The notes: generated by a model not told the origin, from the letters alone. A stretch of 64,000 nt of DNA from DASXMX01 sp036794395 (GCA_036794395.1 DAIRGS010000002.1:3350-67349); one strand, 5' to 3'; shown: positions 15,345 through 24,784, numbered from the stretch's first letter. Made by a program: numbers and translations.

Positions 15345-15503
15345 AAGTTCCCGCACTTGCGATTCCGACATCACGCCGCTGGGGATCGCGCGGGGGATGT
15401 AGAACGTTGCTTTGAGGTTATTGCGATGGAGCATCTCGGCCAGGCGCAGATCCAGCGGGTGGCCATCGTCCCAACTGGTTGTGATCCAGGCAGTGGCGGC
15501 CAT
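14769..15503 (-). CDS. Polysaccharide deacetylase (NodB/CE4 family)
   Basis: A 244-residue carbohydrate esterase 4 domain that removes N-acetyl groups from a surface glycan. Motif 1 is ITTSWDDGHPLD with the catalytic Asp pair, and motif 2 is GGHTLDH with the metal-binding His-x3-His. FCPPAGKFTEAHRG and GVFHLWGHSWEIE correspond to the later NodB motifs. No signal peptide is visible. The start at 15503 follows the upstream glycosyltransferase stop by five bases. It is last in the operon, with its 3' end overlapped by the opposite-strand ORF from 13842. Confidence 0.88.
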   Translation of the reverse strand: MAATAWITTSWDDGHPLDLRLAEMLHRNNLKATFYIPRAIPSGVMSESQVRELSQSFEIGGHTLDHLFLPTIPDAQANLQISGCKKWVEDTTGQSCRMFCPPAGKFTEAHRGMIAGAQFMGLRSVELLSLAPPMPVPGNLLQMPTTLQSYPHPRKTYIKNAIKRKSWGSLVRYVLHGAPANWEKHAERLLQVVIKNGGVFHLWGHSWEIEQTDQWDTLERVLKVMGQCAKHARTGTNAEVCAAC

Positions 15504-15508
15504 CGCGA

Positions 15509-16735
15509 TTACACCTCGGCGTGAACGTTGGAGACCGCGACTGAAGGAATACCGGTTACGGGTGACTCGCCCCGGCGTCTTCGCAAAGCGGCGGCGTAAA
15601 TCTCCATCATCTGATCGTAGTTCCGCTGCCCGGTAAAGTTGGATTCGAATTCTGTACGGGCCGCGGCGCGCATGGCGGTGGTGGGGGTGGCAATCATCGT
15701 CCGGACTTTTTCGGCCAGGTCCGCCGCATTGCCTGGGGTGAATACTAATCCTGTTCGGCCATGATCGATCAGGTCGGCCATCGATCCATGATTGGATGCA
15801 ATCACCGGCGTTCCCTTGGCAAATGCCTCGGTCACCACTCGGCCAAATGTCTCGTAGCATCGCGACGGAAACACATGAAACGCCGCTCCACCGATCAGAT
15901 TGTAAACCTCATCCAGCGTCTTTCGCCCCAGCCACTGGATATTCGATTGCTTCGCCGCGGCCTGAATAACCAGCGTTGAAAGCGGCCCGTCACCAATGAT
16001 TTTCAGAAGCGGGGCATCGGGGCCCAAAATCTTCCAGGCCTCCAGCGCTGTTTCGAGGCCCTTTTCATACGACAGGCGGCCGACAAATGTCGCGTAGCCT
16101 CCATCACCCTGGCCGATGCCCGGATCCGGATCAACAAAGTGCGGCTTAAGAAGGATCTTGTCAGCCGGCATCCCGCCCTGAATCAGTTTGGCTTTGGCGG
16201 AGGGAGAGGTGGCGATGTATGCATCGACCAGCCGGTTCCACGTGCCCAGAACGCGATGAATCGCGGCCATTCCCGCAACGGCCGCGGTGGCCTGGCGGCT
16301 TTCGCGGTAGCACTTATGAATCACGCCGGGCAACGCAAAGGTCTTCCCCACGCACTTTTCGCACGGTGCGCCTTCGCGGAACAAAAGCGCATTGGGGCAA
16401 ATCAAGCGGAAGTTATGAATTGTCTGAACAACCGCCGCCCCTTCATCTCGCGCGGCTTTGTAGGCGGCGGGGGAGATCAGCGGAAAGGTGTTGTGAAAGT
16501 GAACGACAGTCGGTTTGAAGCGAGCGGCGAGTTCACGCAGGCTTCGATAGGTTTCACGGTTCCATACTGTCGCGGCCAGGGCCTTGAGCTTGCCCATCTG
16601 ATCGATCGCATCATTGCGCAATGTAAACGTTTCTACCTCATGTCCAAACCGGCGCAGTAAATCGACCTCGGCGGCGAAGACTCCATCCTCACCACCGGCC
16701 TGCTGATAGAAGTTGTGCGCGACAATCACCCTCAT
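15509..16735 (-). CDS. Glycosyltransferase family 4
   Basis: A GT-B enzyme of 408 residues. The N-terminus MRVIVAHNFYQQAGGEDGVF is typical of GT4 enzymes of polysaccharide loci. A Cys-rich stretch (CPNALLFREGAPCEKCVG ... HKCYRES) is a recurring feature of one GT4 subgroup. The C-terminal domain has ATFVGRLSYEKGLETALEAW, IIGDGPLS and FPSRCYETFGRVVTEAFAKGTPV, where the EX7E-type acidic pair sits. It overlaps the preceding ligase gene by ATGA. Confidence 0.9.
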   Translation of the reverse strand: MRVIVAHNFYQQAGGEDGVFAAEVDLLRRFGHEVETFTLRNDAIDQMGKLKALAATVWNRETYRSLRELAARFKPTVVHFHNTFPLISPAAYKAARDEGAAVVQTIHNFRLICPNALLFREGAPCEKCVGKTFALPGVIHKCYRESRQATAAVAGMAAIHRVLGTWNRLVDAYIATSPSAKAKLIQGGMPADKILLKPHFVDPDPGIGQGDGGYATFVGRLSYEKGLETALEAWKILGPDAPLLKIIGDGPLSTLVIQAAAKQSNIQWLGRKTLDEVYNLIGGAAFHVFPSRCYETFGRVVTEAFAKGTPVIASNHGSMADLIDHGRTGLVFTPGNAADLAEKVRTMIATPTTAMRAAARTEFESNFTGQRNYDQMMEIYAAALRRRRGESPVTGIPSVAVSNVHAEV

Positions 16736-18066
16736 GAGACGTACAAAATCTCCGGCCGGAGCTTATGCAGATGAATCGCCGCGGCCCCCACGCCAAACAA
16801 CACCCAGAACCAGATCGCGCCCATGGGGCCTTCGAAGTAAACGTCGAACGACCCGTTGATCGAGAATGCCACCCAGTAGCAGAGGATAAAGAGAAACACC
16901 GCCTGCCAGCGCGTGTCCTGATGGATCCGAGCCTTGATGTACTGGATTAAAATTCCTGTCGCGAAACCCAACTGGAGAACGATCCAAATCACCACGCCGG
17001 GCACGCCTTCGCGCGCGAGGATGTCCATATGCGCGTTGTGCGGGGCTCGCAGCGAATTATCGCGCAGCACCTGATACCCATCATCCTCGGCCAGATTCAC
17101 GCCAAAGCCCTTGCCCGTCCAGCGATATCGGCCATAGATCGTGTAGCGGACGATGTCGTTCCACCACCTGACACGCCATTCTTTGGTGCTGTCCAGGCCA
17201 TTGGTGCCGCTGTCGGAGGCGATGCTGGTGATGTTGGTGACGAGCTGGTCGAAGGAGATATTCCGGCCCTTCTCGGCGGCAATGGGGATGTCGAGCTTGG
17301 TCGCCCAAAGAAGCACTATCAGAAAAACGCCTGCCGTTGTAATCCGCCAGATGATCGGATGCCGCGGGCGGCAAATGGCGCACACGCCAAACGCGGCCAT
17401 AAAAGCGAGCTGTCCGGCTCGATCCACTACACCCATTACCGCCGCGTTGGCGGTGAGCAGGGCGATCCAGAGCGGCTTGACCCGGCCGCCGAGCCCGGCA
17501 ATCCAGAAGGCAAATATGCCCGCCAGATGAACCATCACATCGCCTTCTTTTTCCTGAATGATTGCGATGTTTACTATCGGCCACCGCGGCATGGACGTGC
17601 CCAGCGCGCGATAAGTCACCGCCACCAGTGGAATCAATGCCAGGAAAATGAAAGCAAATCGTGAATACCGTTGAAGGAATTGCACCAGGCGCGTTGGCTT
17701 GGCAAGAATCAGACCTGCAATGATGAATGCGAAGCCGCTGTATCCCCACAGCATCGCATCACGAACCGCGTCCAGGCGGTAGGTGGTTAGAAACGGGATC
17801 GTGCGAGCCGCCCCCCATGCCCAGAATGGCAACAGCAACAGCAGTTGCGGCAGTTGAAAAACAGTGGTCCACCCGCGCGTGTTGACGAGAAATTGCGCGC
17901 CTACGGCCAGAGCCATTTCGCCCAGGAAAAAATAGGCGAAGCCGCGGCCATCGAGGGCATAACCCAAAAGGATCAGGCAGACCCAAATCAGATACTTGTC
18001 GGTAAGCGACAAGCGGGATTCAGACTTGGGTCGGGCGTATGGCAGGATGGGCGTGGCGGTTGTCAC
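16732..18066 (-). CDS. O-antigen ligase/polymerase-like membrane protein (Wzy_C/WaaL)
   Basis: A 444-residue protein with about ten to twelve transmembrane helices and one large loop in the second half. That loop holds the Wzy_C signature region (RAPHNAHMDILAREGVPGVV), the part of ligases and polymerases that joins undecaprenyl-linked glycans. It acts at the periplasmic face, after export by the flippase encoded upstream. The start is GTG in a GTGA overlap with the preceding glycosyltransferase gene, and it overlaps the next gene by ATGA. Confidence 0.85.
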   Translation of the reverse strand: MTTATPILPYARPKSESRLSLTDKYLIWVCLILLGYALDGRGFAYFFLGEMALAVGAQFLVNTRGWTTVFQLPQLLLLLPFWAWGAARTIPFLTTYRLDAVRDAMLWGYSGFAFIIAGLILAKPTRLVQFLQRYSRFAFIFLALIPLVAVTYRALGTSMPRWPIVNIAIIQEKEGDVMVHLAGIFAFWIAGLGGRVKPLWIALLTANAAVMGVVDRAGQLAFMAAFGVCAICRPRHPIIWRITTAGVFLIVLLWATKLDIPIAAEKGRNISFDQLVTNITSIASDSGTNGLDSTKEWRVRWWNDIVRYTIYGRYRWTGKGFGVNLAEDDGYQVLRDNSLRAPHNAHMDILAREGVPGVVIWIVLQLGFATGILIQYIKARIHQDTRWQAVFLFILCYWVAFSINGSFDVYFEGPMGAIWFWVLFGVGAAAIHLHKLRPEILYVS

Positions 18067-19310
18067 AGGCCGACCTTGCCTCCGGTGCCCGGTACGAGCT
18101 CGAGGGTCTGCACGTAGGCGTCGATCATCGCCTGGCGTGTAAAGTGTCGTTCGAACGCGGTGCGGGCAACAGCACCGGCTTGAGCGCGGGCCTCGGAACT
18201 GGCCAGGAGTGGTTCGAGTGAGGCCAGGTTATCCAGATCGATGGCCGTGCCGCCCAGCGCCGCGAGTAACTCCGGAACGCCGCCCGCTGGAACTGCCGCC
18301 ACCGGAAGTTTTGCCCGAGCCGCCTCAAGCAGAACCATGGGGCAGTTCTCCAGCAGCGACGCATGTACGTACAAATCCGCCAGCGGGAGAAGGTCTGGAA
18401 CATCCTTCCGGAAGCCCAGCAGCCGCACTTTCGATTCCAGCCCCAGCTCGGCAATGGTCGATTCAATCTGCCCGCGAGAGGGGCCATCGCCGATGAGCAC
18501 CAGCCGGGCACGCGGATGATGGGAGGCGATTTTTGCAAAGAGCTTAACCAGCGCCAGCTGATTCTTCCGCGGCTCCAGCGTGCCAACGCTGATGAGGACG
18601 ACATCATCGGTTGAAAGTCCAAGGTCAGTTCGAGTCAGCTTGGACGGGGGTATGTGGCCATTGACGCCATTCCAGATAACGGACGAGGCACGCGGATGAA
18701 TGTCGCGCTCCTTTTCCACTACGTCCCGCGCCCAGTTGGAAACGTAAATCACCCGGTCGACGCTTTCCAGGACCTGCTTTTCCATCGCCAGCACGCTGTC
18801 AAAGTAGCGTTGGCTCGCCAGCTCGCCTTTGTCGCGGTATTCGGTGGCTTCGCTGTAGTTGAAGTGGCACACCATCGCGATGGTGAAGTTCTCGCCAAGT
18901 TGGCGACGGGCGTGCATCGCGGCGCGAGCACTTACGGGGCACTGTGCGATAATCGCGGTGACGTTGCGCTTCCTTGCCTCGTGAACGAGCCCGCGCAAGA
19001 GGGCGGCCTCGTGCCATTTTCGAAGCCACCATGTCGACCACGTTTTGTTCTTAAGCCGCCCCAGAATCAGCGGCCGGATGGCAAAAATCGGGACCCACAT
19101 CCTGCTTGAGGCCAGCGGAGTTTGCAGCAAGCAGGTGTGCCCGATCCCGGTTAGACCGGCATGGAGTGTGCGGGAATGCGTCTGCACGCCGGTTTCACCA
19201 TGGACTGGGGCCAGCGTCGCGATGACAACCGTCGGCGCCACCGCGGGCGCGGGAAAGCCCGCGCTGTCAGGCGTTGCGATCGTCACCGGGCTGGCTGAGG
19301 CGGAGGTCAT
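18063..19310 (-). CDS. Glycosyltransferase family 4
   Basis: A GT-B glycosyltransferase of 415 residues. An N-terminal extension (about 30 residues, Ala/Pro rich) precedes VVIATLAPVHGETGVQTHSR. The C-terminal nucleotide-sugar domain shows LISVGTLEPRKNQLALVKLF, VLIGDGPSRGQIE, and HASLLENCPMVLLEAARAKL followed by PVAAVPAGGVPELL. It overlaps both neighbours by four bases, within the seven-gene polysaccharide operon. Confidence 0.9.
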   Translation of the reverse strand: MTSASASPVTIATPDSAGFPAPAVAPTVVIATLAPVHGETGVQTHSRTLHAGLTGIGHTCLLQTPLASSRMWVPIFAIRPLILGRLKNKTWSTWWLRKWHEAALLRGLVHEARKRNVTAIIAQCPVSARAAMHARRQLGENFTIAMVCHFNYSEATEYRDKGELASQRYFDSVLAMEKQVLESVDRVIYVSNWARDVVEKERDIHPRASSVIWNGVNGHIPPSKLTRTDLGLSTDDVVLISVGTLEPRKNQLALVKLFAKIASHHPRARLVLIGDGPSRGQIESTIAELGLESKVRLLGFRKDVPDLLPLADLYVHASLLENCPMVLLEAARAKLPVAAVPAGGVPELLAALGGTAIDLDNLASLEPLLASSEARAQAGAVARTAFERHFTRQAMIDAYVQTLELVPGTGGKVGL

Positions 19311-20671
19311 GCGAGGATGGCCTCCCTGCCGGCCCGAACAGTCGGGCTGGCCAAATCAAGTCGCGACAGCAGCCGCTGGTTCCACTCAACCATGTCATTG
19401 GTATGGTCGTAGCCTTCGGCATAGAGACGGGTCAGGACGTCCACGAGGTACAGGGCGATCAGCGCCCGCCGAGCCGCGGGGTCAGGCTTTGAGAAGTAGC
19501 GATCGAGCACCGGGGCATCGCTCAGTTCCTTCAGCGCCCGATCAACCGACCAGTTATCCAGCAGATATCCAACCTGCAACCGATAATGAATTTCGTCCAG
19601 CCCGGCAGGACCCTCAAGGCAGCCATACTCCCAATCGAAAGCGGAAATCCGGCCCTTATGCAGGCGGAGGTTCCACGGGGCAAAATCGCCGTGAACAGCG
19701 CCTACTGCAATCCGCTGCCCAGCCAGCGATTTCATCGCTTCTTCGAGCGCGGCGGTCAATTCCGGGTGCGGCTGAGGTAATGCAGCGATTCGCGACGGGA
19801 GATTTCGGACCAATTCCGTTTGAGCCGGAGAGACTGGAGTACCGGGCGTGAGCTGATCGAGCAACCACCGATGCATCGGCGTAAGGGCGGTCGGCGCCGG
19901 TCCGCCAGGCAGGGGGGCTTGGGCGGCGACAAACGTTCCGTCAATTTCTTCCGCGGCCAGTAGTCGCGGAACCACATCGGCCGGGCCGGGTGTGGTAGCC
20001 AGCGTTTTGAGGTTATTCGCCTCGCGGTGGAGCAACTCGGTCGCCAGATCCGAAGCGGCGAGCTTGAGGAATGCCAACAGCTTTCCCCGCTCATCAATCA
20101 CAGCCGCCGATGCCTTGCGGTTTCGCGCGCCTTCCGGAGCGCCGGCTGACAATGCGAAATGAATATCCTGATTCGGAAACAGCCGGAGCATGGAGCTATG
20201 AAGCGGCGACGGTTCGCGCTGGGCGATCAGCAGTTGGTCTCGATACCAGTAGGGCAGTCGCGAATACACCGCAACCCGTGCGGCAAATCGCTTGAGCCGG
20301 GCTGAAGTTCGGGCAGGCGTATAAAGATTGAATCCAGCGGAAGAAACGGCCGGGCTCCCCAGCGGAATAAACCACCTCGGATTATCCCAGCTCGGCAAGA
20401 CTGCATATCGGGCGATTCGGGTAAATCCCGCGGATTTGAGGTGCTGATCCGAAACCTTCGGGCAATTGATCCCCACAAAACCGCGCGCCGAGCTCAGGGG
20501 GGGCAGATCATGCGCCTGCGCATCAAACGCCACGATCGACTTCTTCTCGTTGGACGCGTTCCGACCGGCAAGGGGTTCGCGCAGCCACCCGGGGGCGGCG
20601 CTGGAAGTCACCTCGAATGAGGAATCGGCCGGCAGCAGATGCAGCCAGGTCAATTGCCGGGGGAGCATCAT
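19307..20671 (-). CDS. APH-like kinase family protein of polysaccharide locus
   Basis: A 454-residue protein. The C-terminal half is an aminoglycoside-phosphotransferase-like kinase: VGAVHGDFAPWNLRL carries the catalytic HGDxxxxN motif and ISAFDWEYG the metal-binding Asp. The N-terminal 200 residues have no domain I recognise. The substrate is unknown. Position between a P-loop kinase/NTase protein and a GT4 suggests phosphorylation of a sugar or lipid carrier during glycan synthesis, but this is inference. It overlaps both neighbouring genes by four bases. Confidence 0.7.
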   Translation of the reverse strand: MMLPRQLTWLHLLPADSSFEVTSSAAPGWLREPLAGRNASNEKKSIVAFDAQAHDLPPLSSARGFVGINCPKVSDQHLKSAGFTRIARYAVLPSWDNPRWFIPLGSPAVSSAGFNLYTPARTSARLKRFAARVAVYSRLPYWYRDQLLIAQREPSPLHSSMLRLFPNQDIHFALSAGAPEGARNRKASAAVIDERGKLLAFLKLAASDLATELLHREANNLKTLATTPGPADVVPRLLAAEEIDGTFVAAQAPLPGGPAPTALTPMHRWLLDQLTPGTPVSPAQTELVRNLPSRIAALPQPHPELTAALEEAMKSLAGQRIAVGAVHGDFAPWNLRLHKGRISAFDWEYGCLEGPAGLDEIHYRLQVGYLLDNWSVDRALKELSDAPVLDRYFSKPDPAARRALIALYLVDVLTRLYAEGYDHTNDMVEWNQRLLSRLDLASPTVRAGREAILA

Positions 20672-22017
20672 CTGCGATCCTCCAGGCGAAGTTGCGCGGC
20701 GGCCCGAGTCGAAAGAAACTCGGTGATGATCTGTTCGATATCCCCGACCACCTGCTCGAGCGGCCGGTTGTTATCGATGATGTGCGCGAAAGCCAGAGGC
20801 TCGGCCATGGCCCGGTATCCATCGCGCTGGCGCTTGGTTTCTTCGGGGGCGACTTCTGTCTTACGAGCCTGAATGACTTCAGCCGGGGCGTCCAGTAGAA
20901 ACAGCAAGTGGGGCTTCGGAGCCACTTTCCACAATGCGCGAAGAATCCATTGCGGCCCGGAGTAGCGATACCGTTTCGGATCGACGATCGCGTCCGGCAG
21001 ATACCGGTGGTTCACCACGAACCCCGCCCGCGCGAGCATTGGGTGAATCGAAACCAGGTAGCCGCCCGTGTAGCAGAACGTCCACCAAGCCGCTTTCATC
21101 AGCGATGCCGGAAGCGATCGCGGCGGCAGAGAGTGCGGGCCATCAGGTTTTGGAACTTCAAATCGCGTGGGCAAAAGCCCCGGCGCGAATGTCAGATATT
21201 TCTCGCGCAGGAAGATCGGCGAAAGATCCCGCCGAACAGCTTCAATGACTGTGGATTTGCCCACCCCATCGGGGCCAAGGAATACCACGTGCAACCCGCA
21301 TGGCGGCTTGAGCCACCGGCGCACGCGCCTTGAGAACGCGCCGATCATCCCCGGTGTTCGACGAGCCCCCGGACCAGCCAGCAGGTTTTTATTCAGCTCG
21401 TCGGCATGCCGTTTCACCCACGACCAGTCGTTCAGGCGGGCGGCCTGCATGATCGGTCGAACGTCGGCGGCGTTAAAGAACCGGCGCGTTTCGCGCTCGC
21501 AGTCCGCCGGGTGCAGACTGGCCAGCTCCGAGAGCCGTTGCTCGTGTTCGGGGCGAAGCGATTGCTTGGTGACCCGGTTGATCAGTACGCAGCCAAACTC
21601 GATGTGCGGCGCGGGGATCCAATATCCCTCGCGTTTCACGCGCGTGCTGAGAATGTCGTCCGCCGAGTAAAACGTCCGGCCCGCCAGCGAGTAGTCCGGG
21701 CTGATGTGAAGTTGCAGCACAACCGGCGGCTCGCCGGGCCTACGTGCGCAAAGGACGACAAACTGAGCGCCGTCATTCAGCCAAAGAACAATCTCCGCGC
21801 CCAGTTCATTTCGATGGGCGTGCAGGAGTTTTGCCAGCTCGTGCGGGAGCATGCGCGGAGCCATAAGCAGGTCCACGTCGGCGGGGATATTGGCCGGCCA
21901 GGATTGGTACCCGTTCAATACGCACCATCCAACGCGTTCGTGATCGAGGATCTCGAACACCTTGAAGAGCAGTGCGGCGCGGGCGTCGTTTTGGGTTGTC
22001 GGAGGATCGGATTGCAT
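20668..22017 (-). CDS. Nucleotidyltransferase-like + thymidylate-kinase-like P-loop fusion
   Basis: A 449-residue product. The N-terminal region (about 15-200) resembles minimal nucleotidyltransferase-fold proteins: VGWCVLNGYQSWPANIPADVDLLM. The C-terminal region (about 235-449) is a thymidylate-kinase-like domain with Walker A FLGPDGVGKSTVI and the lid-like segment RYRYSGPQWILRALWKV, then LLFLLDAPAEVIQARK. The start at 22017 shares one base with the flippase stop (TAATG). The open frame extends upstream, but that part is antisense-free shadow of the flippase gene. The role is unknown; context suggests glycan building-block activation. Confidence 0.72.
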   Translation of the reverse strand: MQSDPPTTQNDARAALLFKVFEILDHERVGWCVLNGYQSWPANIPADVDLLMAPRMLPHELAKLLHAHRNELGAEIVLWLNDGAQFVVLCARRPGEPPVVLQLHISPDYSLAGRTFYSADDILSTRVKREGYWIPAPHIEFGCVLINRVTKQSLRPEHEQRLSELASLHPADCERETRRFFNAADVRPIMQAARLNDWSWVKRHADELNKNLLAGPGARRTPGMIGAFSRRVRRWLKPPCGLHVVFLGPDGVGKSTVIEAVRRDLSPIFLREKYLTFAPGLLPTRFEVPKPDGPHSLPPRSLPASLMKAAWWTFCYTGGYLVSIHPMLARAGFVVNHRYLPDAIVDPKRYRYSGPQWILRALWKVAPKPHLLFLLDAPAEVIQARKTEVAPEETKRQRDGYRAMAEPLAFAHIIDNNRPLEQVVGDIEQIITEFLSTRAAAQLRLEDRR

Positions 22018-23387
22018 TAGCTCGGACACGGCTCCTCCTTCGGCGCCGCGGGCGCCATCACGGGGAAGCCGCCGCCGGTTAAACCAGGGGCGGATACATT
22101 TCGAATACTGGCAATCAGGCAAATCACGGTGGCCGCCACCACACCGCCAATCATTGCGATGAGAATGCCGTTCACTTGGAGCAAGGGCATCAATAGAAGG
22201 CTTGTGGGCAGCGCCACGACCAGTGCCACGACCGATGCGTAAAAGACCAGGTGCGTGGTCCGCTGGGCTCGAAGCGCCGCGGTGATGATCATTTGTAAAT
22301 AGGTCATCAAGGCGTACGCCGAATACAGCATCAGGAGGGTCGATGCCCCCGAAAAGTCTTTGCCAAACGTGAAGCGCAACAGCGGCTTTGCCATCAGCGC
22401 TACTCCCAGGCAAAAGACCGTCAACGGCAGCGCGATTCTGGCGAGCACTTGCTTCAGCTGCGCTCCAAGAGCGCCAGCGCCACTGCTGGCCAGCTTGCGG
22501 GCAAATCGGATGGGGAGCACGGTGTCGAGGTAGTAAGCGATGATGCGCGTTGGCCCAAACAGAACCTGTGCCGACTTGAGTTGGCCACTGGCCGCCAAGC
22601 CCAGCGTTGCCCCGGCCACGTATAGATACATATGAATCGATGAGCACCAGGTCAGCAGTTCCGAGCCGGCCAGCCACTTGCCGTAAGTCCAGTTCAGGCG
22701 CAGCGCCGAGAGATCGGTGCGCGGCGTCAGGCTGCCGCGGATTTGCCAAAGGCCAACCGCCGCGGCAATAGCCGAGGTAACCGCCAGAACGTACATGGCA
22801 GAAACGCCTGTTAACCAATTGTCACGTCCACCGATGTGAAACCGATTCAGAAGCTGAAGTGCCCCGATAACGATGGCCTGGCCACCGTAGCTCAGCATGT
22901 CATTCCAAAAGACATGGAAGTAACGGCCCTCAGTGTACATAATTCGACGCACAAATTCCTGCATTTGCCACCCGGCAATCGCAGGAATCAGCGAGATCAG
23001 CAGGTGAAGGGCCGGCCAATGATTGTAAAACGCTGTGCCGGCGGCACCTAGGGCAAGCGCAGCTTCAATTGCAATTAGTAGAAGCTGGCAAAAAAGAGTC
23101 GAGGTGGTGTACCGGCGATAGTCTTCCCCCTCGCGTCCCGTGCCCAAAACGTTGTGAGGTTGGGTAATCAGCGAAACCTGAAAGATATTGGCAAACAGGA
23201 GGGCAGAGTAAACGAGGGTAAACCGCCCAAAGCGTTCCAGCCCCAATGCCTGTGCGACGCAAATCATTGTCGCGAAATTACTTGCGGCAATGAGTGCCTG
23301 ATCGCCGACCGCCCACACGTCGCGGACGTACCGGTTGAGGCCGAGGCGGGCAAAAACACCGACGGGGTTGTTTCGGGCGGTAGACAT
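22017..23387 (-). CDS. Polysaccharide flippase (MOP/Wzx-like)
   Basis: An integral membrane protein of about 456 residues with some twelve hydrophobic helices, the profile of oligosaccharide flippases that move lipid-linked repeat units across the inner membrane. No short diagnostic motif exists for the family; the call rests on topology and neighbours. I chose Met at 23387 (MSTARNNPVGVFARLGLNRYVRD) because the preceding 28 codons to 23471 are hydrophilic and Cys-rich, unlike a Wzx start. It is the first gene of the polysaccharide operon, with a TAATG junction to the next gene. Confidence 0.8.
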   Translation of the reverse strand: MSTARNNPVGVFARLGLNRYVRDVWAVGDQALIAASNFATMICVAQALGLERFGRFTLVYSALLFANIFQVSLITQPHNVLGTGREGEDYRRYTTSTLFCQLLLIAIEAALALGAAGTAFYNHWPALHLLISLIPAIAGWQMQEFVRRIMYTEGRYFHVFWNDMLSYGGQAIVIGALQLLNRFHIGGRDNWLTGVSAMYVLAVTSAIAAAVGLWQIRGSLTPRTDLSALRLNWTYGKWLAGSELLTWCSSIHMYLYVAGATLGLAASGQLKSAQVLFGPTRIIAYYLDTVLPIRFARKLASSGAGALGAQLKQVLARIALPLTVFCLGVALMAKPLLRFTFGKDFSGASTLLMLYSAYALMTYLQMIITAALRAQRTTHLVFYASVVALVVALPTSLLLMPLLQVNGILIAMIGGVVAATVICLIASIRNVSAPGLTGGGFPVMAPAAPKEEPCPS

Positions 23388-23513
23388 ATACTCTGGCCGT
23401 GATACTTCGGCACAAAACGGGGTTGCCATTGGGCTGCTGTCACAATCTACACAAACGGTAGATGTGAACAACCGTCGATATTACGGGATGAGCGATCTTA
23501 TGAGCGGTCGATA

Positions 23514-23530
23514 AAAACTGACTCAGTTTT
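23514..23530 (-). terminator. Weak hairpin downstream of the respiratory operon
   Basis: AAAACTGA-C-TCAGTTTT forms an 8-bp stem with a one-base loop, and the minus-strand transcript ends in five U residues. It is AT-rich and lies 127 bp past ctaF, so it is a weak terminator candidate. Confidence 0.3.
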
Positions 23531-23656
23531 ACAGGCGCAGCAGGAGTGTGGTGGAGGGCATTGTGCGCGAGGTCAAACACACTGGCAAGGGCGGCAATTC
23601 CCCGCTTGCGGCCACGAAAAATGGAGTGCTGGCGAAATTCATGAGGTTTTGGTTTG

Positions 23657-24004
23657 TTACGGCGTCAGCCGATGGCTTGGCACTGGCGACTCGGCCGGAG
23701 TGGGGCGCGTCCCGTAATCCGCGAACGTCAGCGTGAGCAAAATCGCGAGCCACACAAACGCCGCGCTGGCAAACGCCCAGGTGACCCGGCTGGCGTATTT
23801 TACGTGCATGAAAAACAGAATGATCAGAATCGCTTTGAATATGGCGATGACGATCGCCAGCGACATGTTCCAATAACCGCCGTGCAGCAGCTTATCAAGG
23901 TCGACGAAGGCGGCCACAAGCGTGAGAGCAAGCAGCAGCATCAATGCGGTCAGCACGCTGACGTACAAACGGGGCGAAACAACATGATCGTGTTTTTCGG
24001 CCAT
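23657..24004 (-). CDS. ctaF: Cytochrome c oxidase subunit IV (prokaryotic, CtaF/COX4_pro)
   Basis: A 115-residue membrane protein with three hydrophobic helices (LYVSVLTALMLLLALTLVAA, IVIAIFKAILIILFFMHVKY and the third near 75-95). The sequence FKAILIILFFMHVKY is diagnostic of bacterial subunit IV of caa3 oxidases. The longer open frame to 24283 is a shadow; the ATG at 24004 overlaps the ctaE stop by one base (TGATG). It is the last gene of the oxidase operon and stabilises the complex. Confidence 0.88.
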   Translation of the reverse strand: MAEKHDHVVSPRLYVSVLTALMLLLALTLVAAFVDLDKLLHGGYWNMSLAIVIAIFKAILIILFFMHVKYASRVTWAFASAAFVWLAILLTLTFADYGTRPTPAESPVPSHRLTP

Positions 24005-24765
24005 CACGGATTCCGCAGAAGGTAAAGCGCGGGAAACAAAAAGACCCAGACGATGTCGACAAAGTGCCAATACAGGCCGAAGCATTCGACCGGATTGTGA
24101 TACTCGCGGGAGAACTTGCCACGCCGGGCCATCCAGATCAGCACGAGCATGATCGCGATGCCAATGATCATGTGTGTGGCATGGATGGCGGTCATCACAA
24201 AATAAAACAGCATGAAGAGTTTTTCGTTCGGGCTTCGCGGCCCGTCGGGGAGCGGCTCGGCGTGCAGCCGGGTTGCGAGCCATCTGTCGAACCGCCCGAA
24301 TGAGGCCGTCAGAGCTCCGAGCTGCTGTTCGGGCGGCGGCGCGAGTGAAAAGTTCAGGGCGGGCACCAGCTGTTCGCGGTATTCGATGTAATACTCGGTC
24401 GCTTTGATCCCCAGAAAAATCGCCGCGACGGCGATCGTGAGAATAAGGTACCGGATGATCCCGCTATTGGATCCGACCGAAGCGGCGTGCACCGCCATTG
24501 CCATGCAAAAACTGCTGAGCAGCAGGACGGCGGTGTTGATGCCGCCCAGATACCACTTCAACTCGAGACTGCCCTGACGAAACGCATCGGGATATTGGTG
24601 GCGATACAGCGTGTAGCTGACGAAGAGCGCTCCAAAGAACAACACTTCTGTAGCCAGAAACGTCCACATGCCCAGCGTGGATGCTTCCTTCTGCTGATAA
24701 CGGTCTTCGAACTGATGTTCGACAGGATGCGGCGAGGTTTCCGTGACCAGATGTTCGGACATCAT
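24004..24765 (-). CDS. ctaE: Cytochrome c oxidase subunit III
   Basis: A heme-copper oxidase subunit III of 253 residues. It shows the conserved start GMWTFLATEVLFFGALFVSY and the end FGLYWHFVDIVWVFLFPALYLL, with helices for a seven-span topology. A roughly 40-residue hydrophilic insertion (LAPPPEQQLGALTASFG ... LPDGPRSPNEK) interrupts the middle, common in caa3-type enzymes of planctomycetes and related lineages. The gene follows ctaD by 19 bp and is coupled to ctaF. Confidence 0.93.
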   Translation of the reverse strand: MMSEHLVTETSPHPVEHQFEDRYQQKEASTLGMWTFLATEVLFFGALFVSYTLYRHQYPDAFRQGSLELKWYLGGINTAVLLLSSFCMAMAVHAASVGSNSGIIRYLILTIAVAAIFLGIKATEYYIEYREQLVPALNFSLAPPPEQQLGALTASFGRFDRWLATRLHAEPLPDGPRSPNEKLFMLFYFVMTAIHATHMIIGIAIMLVLIWMARRGKFSREYHNPVECFGLYWHFVDIVWVFLFPALYLLRNP

Positions 24766-24784
24766 TCATCCGGGGTTGAATTGA

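Noticed and set aside
22018..22818. Upstream extension of the NTase/kinase ORF to 22818
   Set aside because: It lies in another frame of the flippase gene and is rich in Arg, Gly and His, a GC shadow.
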